Origin: Panaeolus papilionaceus
Lineage: Eukaryota; Basidiomycota; Agaricomycetes; Agaricales
NCBI GenBank assembly: GCA_015501605.1
Contig: JADNRZ010000002.1
Coordinates: forward strand, 1,984,001 to 2,048,000
Length of the DNA stretch: 64,000 nucleotides
Reading direction: 5' to 3'
Positions 50,115 through 63,154 of the stretch are shown here, piece by piece. Each line of letters opens with the position of its first letter. Within the stretch, counting starts at the first letter, position 1. The notes below the pieces were generated by a model. It was not told the DNA's origin. It did not search any database and saw nothing but the letters and a program-made list of their open reading frames with translations. A program made the translations under genes and the position numbers.

Positions 50115-52823
50115 ATGTCCAATTTTACCCCCACTAAATCCAGCATTCCACCTTCAAATAATGTCCTTAGGCTCAAACAGTTGCCCAATGCTCTACCTAA
50201 TTATCAACCCTTGGTATACATCCCTGGTCAATTATAGCCTGTATCATACCTAATGTCATCTCTTTTTGTAGTCTCCTCTGGCATTCATTCTCAGAGCAGC
50301 ACAGATCTATCCAGACAAAGTGGCCTTGCTGCATACAGATGTACCTTACCCGGTAGTATACAACTTTGCTACATGGTGCAATATATTATTGTGTTTCCCC
50401 GCATTTGCCAAGCTAATATTCCATTCTGACCTCAGGGCACAGCGTATCCAGAATTTAGCTTATGGTTTAATCAAAGCTGGTATTAAACCAGGAGACAGAG
50501 TAGCCATTCTTGCACCTAATTGGTGAGAAGTGCTTTGTCCGGTTTTAATACCCTGTAATTTATTCTCTGACTTTCACCAAGTCCTATGATTGCAGGTATT
50601 TCGTCATATTCTGTGCTACAATTTTATGCTTGTTGGTTAAATATCTGCATAAGATGCACATCATGGTGTCATTGCGGCACGCGCTGTTGTTACGCCAATC
50701 AACACACGTTTGAAGCCTTCAGAAGTCGCTTATATTCTAGAACATAGCCAAGCTAAACTGCTGCTGGTAGACTATGAGTATCTCCACCTCGTCCAGCGCC
50801 AATCAATTCCCATGATAGTGTCCAACGATACTGGAGGAGTTGATGACCCATACGAAACTTTTCTTGCTGAGGGTCGCCTCTTCAGCAAGGAAGCTGGCTG
50901 GCTGGGTTTGGACGCTGAGCCAAACGAAAACGCGCCTGCTGTCCTGTGTTACACGTAAGTATAGTCACCATGCCCTCTCAGCACAATCTTACGCTTTCCA
51001 AATGACTTGTATTAGCTCCGGAACGACTGGCCGTGTGCGTACTCGCTCTATTCTAATCCTCGCAATGTCGACTGACGTTACAGCTTAGCCCAAGGGTGTG
51101 ATAACCTCACTTCGAGGTAAATACATTGCATTGCCGGCATACTAGTATCACAACCCAACACCTCTCTTCCAGGAACCTATCTTGCAGCCCTCGCAAACGC
51201 ATTCGAGGGCAGGTAAAGTCATTTCGAATAAGGGTGTCTCTTCCACCGAGGCCTTACATGAGTTCACAGGATGGATCGTCATTCCACTTATCTATGGTTT
51301 GTTCGAGTTATTCCTTCCTTGAGAGGACGTGCGCACTCATGTGATCTTGCACTTAAAGGATACTGCCCATGTTTCACGCAGCGGGATGGACTTTCCCATA
51401 TGCCAACGTCTTTTCGTTTGCGACTCAGGTCAGTTATCCTCACGCTCACAAACCTTCCATGCTCAACGTGGTGCAGATCACTTTACGAACTGTCAATTTT
51501 ACACATATCTGGAATCATATTTTGCAGTCTGGTGTCACTCACTATTGTGCTGCTCCGACTGTCCAGGTTGGTTTACAGTTGTTGTATAGTTTCATCGTTT
51601 ATTGAGCCACAGGGTAGATTGGAGTTGTCAACGACCCTCAAGCCCAGAAACCGAGACAGGCTGTTACTACGATTATCGGTGAGAAGACTGGAAGGGTGAT
51701 GTAACATCGCTTCTTGACATGGGCTCGGTAAACAGCTGGAGCCGCGCCGACTGCACATACCATCGCAGAGTTGGAGAAAAAGGGTATCAAACCAGTTCAT
51801 GTCTACGGCCTAACGTGAGCGTGCCCTCATATCCGAATCAGAACGTCCTCTGACTTGATTGGTTACCAATTTACAGAGAGGTGTGTATTATGGCACTTGA
51901 AGCATGATTGTAACCCTCACACACCACTAGACCTACGGCCCCTTTACAAGGAATTATGAGCAAGATTCTTGGAGTACTCTGTCGCTCGAAGATAGAGCCC
52001 GTCTCATGGCTCGTCAGGGACATGCATTTGCCACTGCTGAAGAAGTACGGGTGGTCTACCAGCAAGAAAACGAAAACGAACCCTTAAGAGACGTTCCAAG
52101 AGATGGGAAGACCATGGGCGAGATTGTCACCAGAGGTAACATCGTGATGTCGGAGGTAAGGTCTTCTTGTTACCCCGAAATTTCCCTGTAGCTGATCATC
52201 GTGCTTTTCAGTATTTTCGAGATCCAGAGGCAACGAAGAAAGCCTTCGCTGGTGGGAGTTTCCACTCTGGCGACCTTGCCGTTATGCATCCCGACGGCTC
52301 CGTCGCTATAATGGATAGGAGTAAAGATATCATTATATCTGGTGGAGAGGTCAGTGGGAACAGAAAAATCAAGGCAAGGACGTGCTAACTCCCGTTAACG
52401 CGTTAATAGAATGCTTCCTCTTTAGCAATCGAACAGGGTAAGGTGATTTTGCACTTCAACGCTGAAATAGACTTATAATCCATCAAACAGAACTAGTCAC
52501 CCATCCTCACGTATTGGAAGCCAGTGTCGTAGCGCGCCCGCATGTAAAGTGGGGAGAACGACCCATGGCATTTGTCGTGCTGCACCCTCAGCACGTCGCT
52601 TCTTGGCACGGTCGCCACCATATCTTTGCGGACGAGCTCAAAGCCCACGCAAAAACAAGACTCCCTGGATTCGCTTGCCCAGAGTGGGTCGAGGTAGTCC
52701 CCGAGCTGCCAGTAAGACCACCTCCATTTTCCACCAATAACTCTTCTGACGCCTTTTGTTTAGAAAACCTCCACCGGCAAGATTTTGAAAACAGAGCTGC
52801 GCAAGATTGTCACCAAGTTATAA
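50115..52823 (+). CDS. AMP-dependent acyl-CoA synthetase (acyl-activating enzyme)
   Basis: Activates a carboxylic acid as acyl-AMP and then acyl-CoA. The + strand is cut by about 14 short introns, so single frames look broken; spliced, the whole fold is present. Exon 1 50115-50213 gives MSNFTPTKSSIPP, exon 2 from 50272 gives SPLAFILRAAQIYPDKVALL. Motifs in order: PGDRVAILAPNC, SGTTGRPKGVITSLRG, LPMFHAAGWTFPYANVF, VYGLTETYGPF, FHSGDLAVMHPDGSVAIMDR, DIIISGGENASS, and PKTSTGKILKTELRKIV with the catalytic Lys. No peroxisomal C-terminal SKL-type signal (ends VTKL). Substrate unknown; sequence resembles plant AAE-type and fungal medium-chain synthetases. Confidence 0.9.
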
Positions 52824-53048
52824 ACGGAGAATCGTTCATTTAGGTATATAGATATACGTAGTGTGGATATAGTACGTTTGAAATATAGTCGGTGTTCTAT
52901 CTAAGTACATGCAAGCGACAGCAGACCAGCCTCGTCAACAATTCTGGAAACACCAGCAGCCCACAATTAAAAGGCATCGAGAACAATAACATACAAAAAT
53001 CCCATAAAATGCGTGGCGGGTCATGATAAATATTGCAGATTGCCGAAA
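52824..53048. other. Convergent intergenic region, no gene seen
   Basis: 3' flanks of the acyl-CoA synthetase (+) and the CNH/GYF gene (-). No feature seen. Confidence 0.3.
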
Positions 53049-56000
53049 TCATGAGGATTCATCAGTAGGTGAAAGGCGCAATATCCTAAATGATGTTGCG
53101 TTCTTCTCGCAAAGATAGACCTCGTCTTCTTTCCGACCCAGGAAGAGAACTTCATCTTGTGAACAGACATCGACCTCATTGCTGGAAAGGAGGTCGCTTT
53201 TGACGCCGTAATTTCTGGTGGGATTGAGACTCGACTTACGGCCCTGGGTGGACACATTGCTTGTCTTGCCTTTAATAACCACAGAGTCGAAGTTATTGGG
53301 ACTCGATAGAAGAGGTGTTCCTATCTTCCAGACAAACGGCTTGCGGCGATTTGTGTTATTTATCGGAGGGTTGTAATGAGGCAGGATCGTGCGAGACTCG
53401 TCTGCGGGCTTCAACAAGGCGTCTCCGAGGTCTACCACTTCCAATCCGCCTTGTCTCATGGCGACAAGCACCGAACGATCCTTGACATCAAACGCTTCCA
53501 ACCGCTTGATATCGCCCATCTTGCCAGAGCTCTTTTCTTCGTCATTTGTCCAGAAGAACCTCCCTTTCAGAACCGATCTTCCACGAGCGTCAACGATTGA
53601 TGTGCTGTGACCGCCCCGAGAGGAGAAAAAGAGGGCGGGTGGTCCAAAGTGTTTCGGCTGCGTCAATAAGGAGATTGGTGATAAAAGCGGGACAACTTCT
53701 TTTTGCTGTAAACTTGTAGCTGATGAGGATGTCGTTGTAGAAGCTGTTCTAAACGGCTGTGTCGGATCGACACATTGGAGTCTCAAATCTTTGAGAAGAA
53801 TGTACTCCGTGTCGTCTTCACGTCGTACAGGGAGATCGAGAGGGAGGAGCCCATCTTTAAACCAGGCCTGCATGAGAGATGCTTTCCAAGGTCCTGCAAG
53901 ACGCTTTAATTTTGTGGGAAAGGAGTAGAAAAGTGACACCTACCATGCACAACACTCTTTGGATCTCTGTAATACCATTTTGAAGGCGCTGTAGGAGCTG
54001 GTATCGGGAGTCCTGGAGGCGAGAACTGCGTAACTGGGCCGTTTTCTTCTCCATTCTCGGGCTCGTGTTCCGCTTTGTATTCCATGAAAGTTGGGTAAGT
54101 AGGAGGTATGATGTATTCGTCAGCGATCGACGCAAGAGGGAAGTTGGGTGCGAATGTGAGCTGTTGGAACGTGGTGTATGGTCCCATTTGCGCTGTTGCA
54201 AGCAATAGCAATTCCTCAGCTTGTGTAGTCATGGCATTGGAAGTCGGTGCGTCGTTGGGTGTGCTAGGCTGTTCGCCTTGTGCATTAGGATGCTCGTTTG
54301 CTATTAGAGCAGGCGTTGCCAGCCCTTCGTCCCCATTTTCGCCGGTGCTAGTGCCCGAGACAACTGGGACCGAAACTCCAATGCTGACATTGACGTTTGT
54401 TTCTTCGTCAAGACCTTCGTTGTCGTTGGCATTAGGATCACCACCGAGTCTGTTTTCCCGTGCTCTGCGACGGGCTGCCCTGCGTTCTGCGCGTCCTATT
54501 CTGACTTCGCGCACCCTAACTGTTGCTGGTTCCAGGCCGAATACATTTTGTGCAAAGACCAAAAATACTTCCACAAGATCGTCGCCTTGAAGCTGCAGTT
54601 CAAGTGATCTGGGAGAGTCCGGGAGGATAAACGTGCGTGATAGACCGAGGGCAGTACGATACGTCCCTGCAAACAATTCGACTTTTTCACCATGCTCACC
54701 GCACAGAATAGCTAGAAAGCTGGGATGATGGGAAAAATAAATTAGCTAGCTCAAACAACCGATATAGCCACATACCTTTTCCTGGCAGTTTCCACGGCTT
54801 TCACTAATAGGGCACCTTTTGTCCCAGGAAGCTTGACGTATTCAAGTTTAGGCGGGGGCGTTGTCGGATTGCTGGGAGTCCATCTGTTGGTTTCACTGGC
54901 GTCAATCGGACTAGCCACCATTGTTGAGGATCGCTCGTCCGAACGCCGACCTTGAAATGCATTGCTGATAATTCTAGGTATGAAACGTGAAGAACGGGAT
55001 GATGACGGTGGTTGTGGGAGTACCCCGGAGTCTGGGATGGGAGGCACTGTTGTGGAAGGTGTATTGGACAAATCTGTGGCCGATCGTGCAGATAATGGCT
55101 GAGAGCTTGACCTAAAGGAATGTGAGCGACTAAATCGGTTCAAGGGAGTGGTCGGGGTCGTGGAGACGTTTGGAGATGATGCTACGCTTGCCGTTTCTGG
55201 TGAAGGGCTTGTAATCATAATTGACCAGCGGCGGCGGCGTCTACCAGTGTTAGTAGAGTTGTTGCTAGTGCTCGCCCTACTCATGGAACTAGGTGTGTGA
55301 GTTGTCTGAGGGGTCGAAGGGACATCTTGAGCACGACCAGCAGCAGTTGGTGTGATGAAAATGGGTTCCTGTGGACGCCTGGTCCCCATAGGGGGCAGAT
55401 CAGGAATGCGGCTCTCTAGGAGTGCCTGAGCAAGACTAATATGTCCATCGACATCATCTTCATCTTCGTCGGGATCATTGGCAGGGGCTTCCACGTTCGC
55501 GGAATCCCCGTGCATTGAAATAGGAGAGTGGGATAGGGTTTGTCGTAAGGTCTGTAACGTAGGGGCAGGTGAGGGTTCGGGTGCAGGAATGGCTGCGCTT
55601 CGTGTCAAAGACAAATCCAGGTCTGTGGGGCGGTTTCTCCGCAGAGAACCAGGTGCATTGCGGGGAGATACAGAAACCGGCAAGGCGCCAATGACTGGCT
55701 GGGTCCGCGATGGGGACTGATTTTGATGAACAGCACTTGTCCGCTCGTCTAAATGGCTACCACTAGGACCCGCAGCGACAACATCGATGGCCTCTTCATC
55801 ACTCGACTCGGCCCAATCCGCTTTGGAATCCTCGTTGTCTCGATCTCTGTGCCTGACTGTTGCTGATGGGCGTTGAACTGGAGCTACAGTGATAACATTG
55901 CTAATTGACCCGCCCCTAGAACGAGACCTAAGAGAGACATGGGATGGGCGACTTTGTAGGACGGGTGCGACAATTTCTGCAGAACTCGCATAGGGAGGAG

Positions 56001-57260
56001 GGTGACCAGAAGGGGATGGTTCCGGCACTGGGGGGTTTGGATCCGTCGGATGTGTGTTTGCCTTCTTGGGGGCACGGGGTGTAGCTGAGCGCGGAACAAG
56101 TGGAACTGGAGGGGGGGAAGGGGAAGGTAGGTTGTGTTGAGAACCCTTGCGGATGAGATTGGCGGGGATTCGGTCAGAGTCTGGTGGAGGCGTCGATAAA
56201 CTTTTCCTGCTTTTCTCAGCGGAATCCCTATCACTATGGTCGAGCGTACGGAAAGTCATCTTCTTAACAGCTTCCCTTCTGTTGCGGTCCCGTTCTCGTT
56301 TGACCTCTACCTCTATCCGCCATTCGATAGCTTTTTTGACCTCCTCCAATGCATAAACCCTGACGCCGTCCCGCCTTCCAGCAATAGCTACAAGAACACC
56401 TCGTTGTTCCATAACTACTACGCTCTTGAAACTGACACGACGAATTAGAGCATATGGTTGTGGTGCGGGTGGGCTGACCAAAGGGATGACATCCAGGCCT
56501 TGAGCATGACAAAGTAGTAAATAATGAGGAGCAAGGAATGCGCCACTTGAAGGAGGTGCAGTGAAGTGAGAAGGGGAAAGTTCTGTAGTTAATGGTGACA
56601 AACAAAGTCCAAGTTCGACCAAGGTAGGAGCAGGAAGGGGTGGGGGTGGGGGTGATGGAGCTCTGGGGGGTGCAGGAGATGATGAGCGTGAAGCTGAATC
56701 TGAATTTTGTCTGGGGTCTGATGTAACAGAATCCTCCCTAATTGGTTCCCTGGAGGATGTAGCCAAAGGTTCGCGGCGATGTATGAGATTAGAGAAGAAG
56801 CCCGAGAGCCTGTTGGATGAACGAGGCTGGTTGAGATAGTTGAGTATTCAATAAAATAAAATAAAATAAAGGTTTTATAAAATTTAATTACCTCTATCGC
56901 AGATCTATGCCTCGACCTTCTCTGTTGCTGACTTAGTTGACCTTCTTCCTGCATCGTGTTACTCCTCAATGATGACGCCGACGGTGGAGGTATCCTGTTT
57001 GCGGGCGCCGTTGCTTCATTTGGTGTTTGCCTTTGGACAGTTGCAGTTTGAGTGTTCGTAGTACGAGTTACGGGTACACTATGAACGCTAGCAATGTCTG
57101 ATGAGTTATCATGACCCGTCGAAGGAGAATCGCCACGGGAATGTTCGATGACTGGTGTGTTCCCATCCTCTGTGGCAAGCTTTGGAATAATATCTACATC
57201 AGAGGCAGAGTTTCTCTGATCGTTGAGGTCAATTGTCGATACTTCTTCTGCTTGAGACAT
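53049..57260 (-). CDS. CNH-domain protein with internal GYF domain
   Basis: About 1,345 residues from four exons: 56892-57260, 54776-56826, about 53945-54722, 53049-about 53893. The head is Ser/Thr/Pro-rich. TLVELGLCLSPLTTELSPSH through VSFKSVVVMEQRGVLVAIAG and RRDGVRVYALEEVKKAIEW looks like the start of a citron homology (CNH) domain. About 450 disordered residues follow. SFLAILCGEHGEKVELFAGT and SRTFILPDSPRSLELQLQGD then resume it. KWYYRDPKSVVHGPWKASLM with QAWFKDGLLPLDLPVRR is a GYF-type Pro-peptide-binding domain, formed across an intron. CNH-like sequence returns (GRFFWTNDEE, RLEAFDVKDRSVLVAMRQGG). CNH domains usually bind small GTPases; GYF binds Pro-rich ligands. Confidence 0.75.
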
Positions 57261-57511
57261 GTATAACAGCGAATTTCGCTAGTCATAAACTAGAGAAATA
57301 CGAAGGTAATGACGAAGACGACGAAGATGACAACAAAGACGACGACGACGACAACGACGACGACGAGGAAAGAGTTGTAGACTTTCCAAATCATCTCGCT
57401 TACATTACTTCTTGGCCATTGTATGAATGTATTATGTAATCAAACTCATAATTACCCCGATTTCTGACGGTTTTACTTTTCAGTATCCTTTCTTCAACCC
57501 ACCACAGAGAA
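57261..57511. promoter_or_regulatory. Divergent promoter with GAC-type repeat
   Basis: Between the CNH/GYF gene (-) and the D-2-hydroxyglutarate dehydrogenase (+). A trinucleotide tract of GAC/GAA/AAC units runs at about 57310-57372. No factor site can be named. Confidence 0.35.
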
Positions 57512-59379
<1,868 letters not shown>

Positions 59380-59544
59380 ACTTTTCTTTTTTCTTGGGAT
59401 GTGTAGGATTGTGGACAAACAATGAAAGGACATGCTTGATTATATAATCATGAGTACATAAGTCCTAACCCTTGACAATGGAAACCCTAAATCTGTCTTT
59501 TACCCTCAACCTTAGTCTCGGGGCACTACTAGTACTACTCCTCA

Positions 59545-61379
59545 ATGGCAAGTTATAATAAAACAAATCATCTTTCAATTTTATAATCTTTGTTATTTAA
59601 TAGCCTATATTTCAAGACGCCAATGGTTTGGCAGTCAAGTTCTTCATACAAAAGGATCTACCTCAGCAAGTTCAAGCTGAACTTTGTGAAACAATCACCG
59701 TAATTGTCTTCATCATCAGTTTTATCTCTGCTCATACCTCACTTTTTTAAAAGTCTCTAGGAGGAAGAGTAGAGGCAAAGGTACCACGACAAGGTTACAT
59801 CCTCATACAACCCGGAACAGCAGAGGAAGAACGACTTCGTTTATGTTGGACAAGTTCAGATAGACCTGAGCGATACTTCGTACCTTTCACTTATGTCGAG
59901 GCTTGCAAGATCGCCGGCATGTTACTCAAGCAAATATTCATGGAAAATGGTTCCCCCATCCCTATGCACATTGACTCGAGCATTGCCAACGTCAATGCAC
60001 GGGCTGCGCTGAGTTCTCGCATTATGGTGAGGCCCCCATTGTTCTTGAGCCACCCTTCATCTCACATTCCATCATTAGCATTCTGGTGGTGATCCTCATG
60101 CTTCTGCTCAATCCGCACGAGTCATTCTAGCCGACCCTAATACCGAAGCCTTCCATCACTTGGTCAAAACCTATCAAACAATTCCTGATAAATACGTGGA
60201 ATCATACCTATGGGTCAAGAAGAGTATTGAAAAGGGTGTAGTAGTCTATACTCCGTTGGTATACAAAAACCCGGGTGGTCGTCGACCTGGTGAAGAGTGC
60301 GTCGTTTGTCTTGAATCCTTTTCATCTATCTCCTAACAGAGTGCTCCAGGCGAACCCACTTTACAGAAGATGATGAAGAACACCTCTGCAACTGGATTGC
60401 CGCCAAAATCCCATACAAAGAAACTGGAGGAAGAACGGGAAATCGTCTATACCAACAACTTTGTGATCTGGTCAGTATCACCTTAGCTACCAGTCGTGTC
60501 CATCGACTCATCCACCCTAGAGTACTGACCCTGATTATGCATGGGTCACCCGCCACACATGGCAGTCCTGGAGAGAGAGGTACAAGAAAAATGCAGCTCG
60601 CCTTGACGTGCGAATTACCCAAATCGTGGATCAGAAGAAGCCATTGCCCGGAGAGAAGGGTCAATATGGGTACATACGTCAACCAGAAGAGAAGCAAAAG
60701 AAGACCAGGAAGAAGAAAGGCAAGGCCGTTGATCAACAGCAACCTCAGGATTATGCGGAAGACAGTTTAGTCCCCATTCCCCCACCCGCCGCTCACGTCC
60801 CTATGTTAGGGTCCATGGCGTTTCCTGGTACTCATCCGTTACACCATCCAATGGGATCCCTACACGAGCTACCCGCTGTCGACGCGTCTTTCCCTGGGAT
60901 TATGCCTGCCGCTTCAACATCAGCCCAGAACAGAACAGCGGTTAGAAACAGCCCCGCAGAAGAAGAGATGGAAGATAATGAAGACGCTGAATGGGCCGTC
61001 AGAATAGGCAACGACCCTCCACCTATGTGGGCCAAGCGAAAGGCTGTGGACGATGAAGAGCATGACGAACCAGCTAAACGAATGAAGCTGAATGAACCTG
61101 TCTCGATGTAAGCCCAATCATTTCCCTTGAAGTACTTTTGCTAAAATTATGTGCAGGCAACAAGAACAACAGCATCACGCATCTTTGCCTACTGCTGCTT
61201 TAGTAGCAATCGCAAACATGCATGTTATTGACCACGCCCTTCGCGACATTGCGAAAGATTTCAGATTTACGGTGGAAGAAGTAAAAGAGTACTACGACAA
61301 GTGCGGCGAGATGGCTAGAACACGCAGCCTCTTCCAACAAATGAGGGAAACACTTCAAGAGAAGTTTGGTCACTTGTAA
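59545..61379 (+). CDS. RAP1: Telomere protein Rap1 (BRCT, Myb, RCT)
   Basis: Shelterin component bound to telomere DNA or to a TRF-type partner. N-terminal BRCT: AVKFFIQKDL, LGGRVEAKVPRQGYILI, and YFVPFTYVEACKIAG. The Rap1-type Myb domain reads RTHFTEDDEEHLCNWIA, TGGRTGNRLYQQLCDL and WVTRHTWQSWRERYKK. A basic, Pro-rich linker and an acidic patch follow. The C-terminal RCT-like end is DHALRDIAKDFRFTVEEVKE and TRSLFQQMRETLQEKF. Exon 1 may be only ATG 59545-59547 followed by a GC-AG intron (GCAAGT, 59548-59603). An ATG at 59479 with a GTACTA donor also keeps frame. About 540 residues. Confidence 0.88.
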
Positions 61380-61467
61380 TTTTTGTACCAAGTATACCTT
61401 ATTAAATGATATTTAATGTGTATCAAGGAACATGTCATCTGCATGTATCATCGTATGTGTGTCTAAT

Positions 61468-63005
61468 TTATGTACCGGCATTTTCGATATCTTGGAAGGA
61501 TGGTTGATTAGCCCCTCGGGGAGCCGTTGGACTTTCCATTGGTCTTCTCCTCCTAAAAATGGTGTTACTGATGTTCAAACATACAAAAGATACGGTATAC
61601 TTTTCCCCAGCAGCTGCAGACGGGAAAGACCCAAACAAGTCGGGATGTTTGGGGAGCGGCGATTCGCTGCAAAGAGGATAAGCCAATCCGCCCAACCCTA
61701 TTCATAAAAACGAAAGTGACAATCGAACCTGAAGTAAGGGTGTTCCAAAGCTTCTTCTGCAGTAATCCTCTTTTCGGGATCATAGGTCAGGAAACAGTTC
61801 AGTAAATCTAAGCCGGCTGGGGAGAGGTGTTGAAATCTCTGTCGGAGTTGGTTTGGTTGAGGAGATGGCAAGTTAATTGTTTTCGCGAGAGGGAGGTTGA
61901 AATAATCAAGCCATGAGTTCTTCGTCGGTGGCCCAAGAAGCTTGAATATCATGCCAATGAGCTCTACTTCAGTACGAGCTTGGAACAAAGGTTCTTTGAG
62001 GAGGAGTTCTGCGAAAATGCATCCGACAGACCACATGTCCACTGCTGTGGAGTATGTGGCAGCACCCATGAGAATTTCGGGTGCCCTGTATCAACTATTG
62101 AATTTCGAGTTTGACAGAGACGGAGAAGAGACCAAGAACATACCGGTACCACAACGTCACCACGAGCTGTGTCATGCCACCCACACCAACTGGATCTCCA
62201 TAACGGCGAGCAAGACCGAAATCCGCCACCTTGATAGAGCCCCGGTTGTTCATAAGTAGATTGCTCGTCTTCAAGTCTCGATGGAGAATCCAATTCTGGT
62301 GACAATGATTAACAGCAGACAACAACTGTTGCAAGAGCGTCTTGATCTCTGATTGAAGAAACGGGGATGGCATGTTGGTCAATAGCGTTTTGAGATCGTG
62401 CTCGATAAAGTCCATCACAACAAACACTCTTCGACATTGAGAAAATGAAAGATAACGATGTCATTGACGTGATTACATTGAAGGTATACAGACAAAAGCT
62501 TTGTTACGCACTGCGTCAACGTGTCCCCGACAACGACTTCTCTGATTCCAACGACATTCTCGTGTCTACATGACATGAGCGCATACACCTCCCGGAGAGC
62601 TGTGATGGGAAACCCGTTCTTCTCTTCCTCGAGTTTGAGCTTCTTTAGAGCGACAATGTCTCCGGTTTGCTTGTCCCGAGCACGAAATACAACACCGTAC
62701 GACCCTTCCTCAATCTGGTTGAGACGCTCGTAAGAGTAAACAGAACGGGATGGTTGTATAGGTGGGTGATACGTCCGCGGTGGTACAAATGCGCTACGTT
62801 GCGGTCGTTGTATCTGTCGAGATGGCATTGGACTCTGCTGGGGCTCTGGATGTGGCAAAGACGGCTCGGCAACTCTGGAGGATTTCTGCTTTACTCTACG
62901 TTTTGGTTGAGGAATAATGATAGGAAGTTCATCCTGTTCCTCATCTTCCTCCCACTTTGATCGTTTCCGTGAGGATGTAGCTGAAGATGCAGACGGGGAC
63001 GCCAT
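61468..63005 (-). CDS. CDK11: CDK11-like cyclin-dependent kinase
   Basis: Cdc2-related kinase, likely in splicing and transcription. Start at 63005 (MASPSASSATSSRKRSKWEE) with a disordered basic head. Kinase domain: IEEGSYGVVFRARD, VALKKLKLE, helix C PITALRE, DLKTSNLLMN, DFGLARRYG and TLWYRAPEIL. PITALRE and the motif SESPLPKHPDLFGSFPS after the kinase domain point to CDK11 rather than CDK10. That C terminus needs an intron at 61667-61728 and another before GGAGGAGAAG; the simple frame ends earlier at 61698 and is intron read-through. Final residues QDIENAGT. Confidence 0.9.
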
Positions 63006-63154
63006 GGAAGAGTCACAAGAATTCAACAGGTGAACATCAAAAACCTGTTTTAAGTGTTTGTAGCCCGTAAATCCTGATCGGCGTCTAACCAAGCAAACAC
63101 AAATATCGCAACTTTCATTGCCACATTAGACTTTCGCGTCATTATAAGTGACTA
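63006..63154. promoter_or_regulatory. Tandem gap before CDK11-like gene
   Basis: 149 bases between the TTL stop and the kinase start, both on the - strand. It must hold the kinase promoter. No motif named. Confidence 0.25.

Noticed and set aside
50115..52823. Acyl-CoA synthetase as a pseudogene because frames shift many times
   Set aside because: About 14 GT-AG introns account for every shift and all motifs are present.
57233..57439. Acidic open frame upstream of the D-2-hydroxyglutarate dehydrogenase
   Set aside because: It is a translation of a GAC/GAA repeat in the promoter, without a family.
61698..61737. CDK11-like gene ending at 61698
   Set aside because: This is read-through of an intron; splicing 61667-61728 gives the family C terminus.
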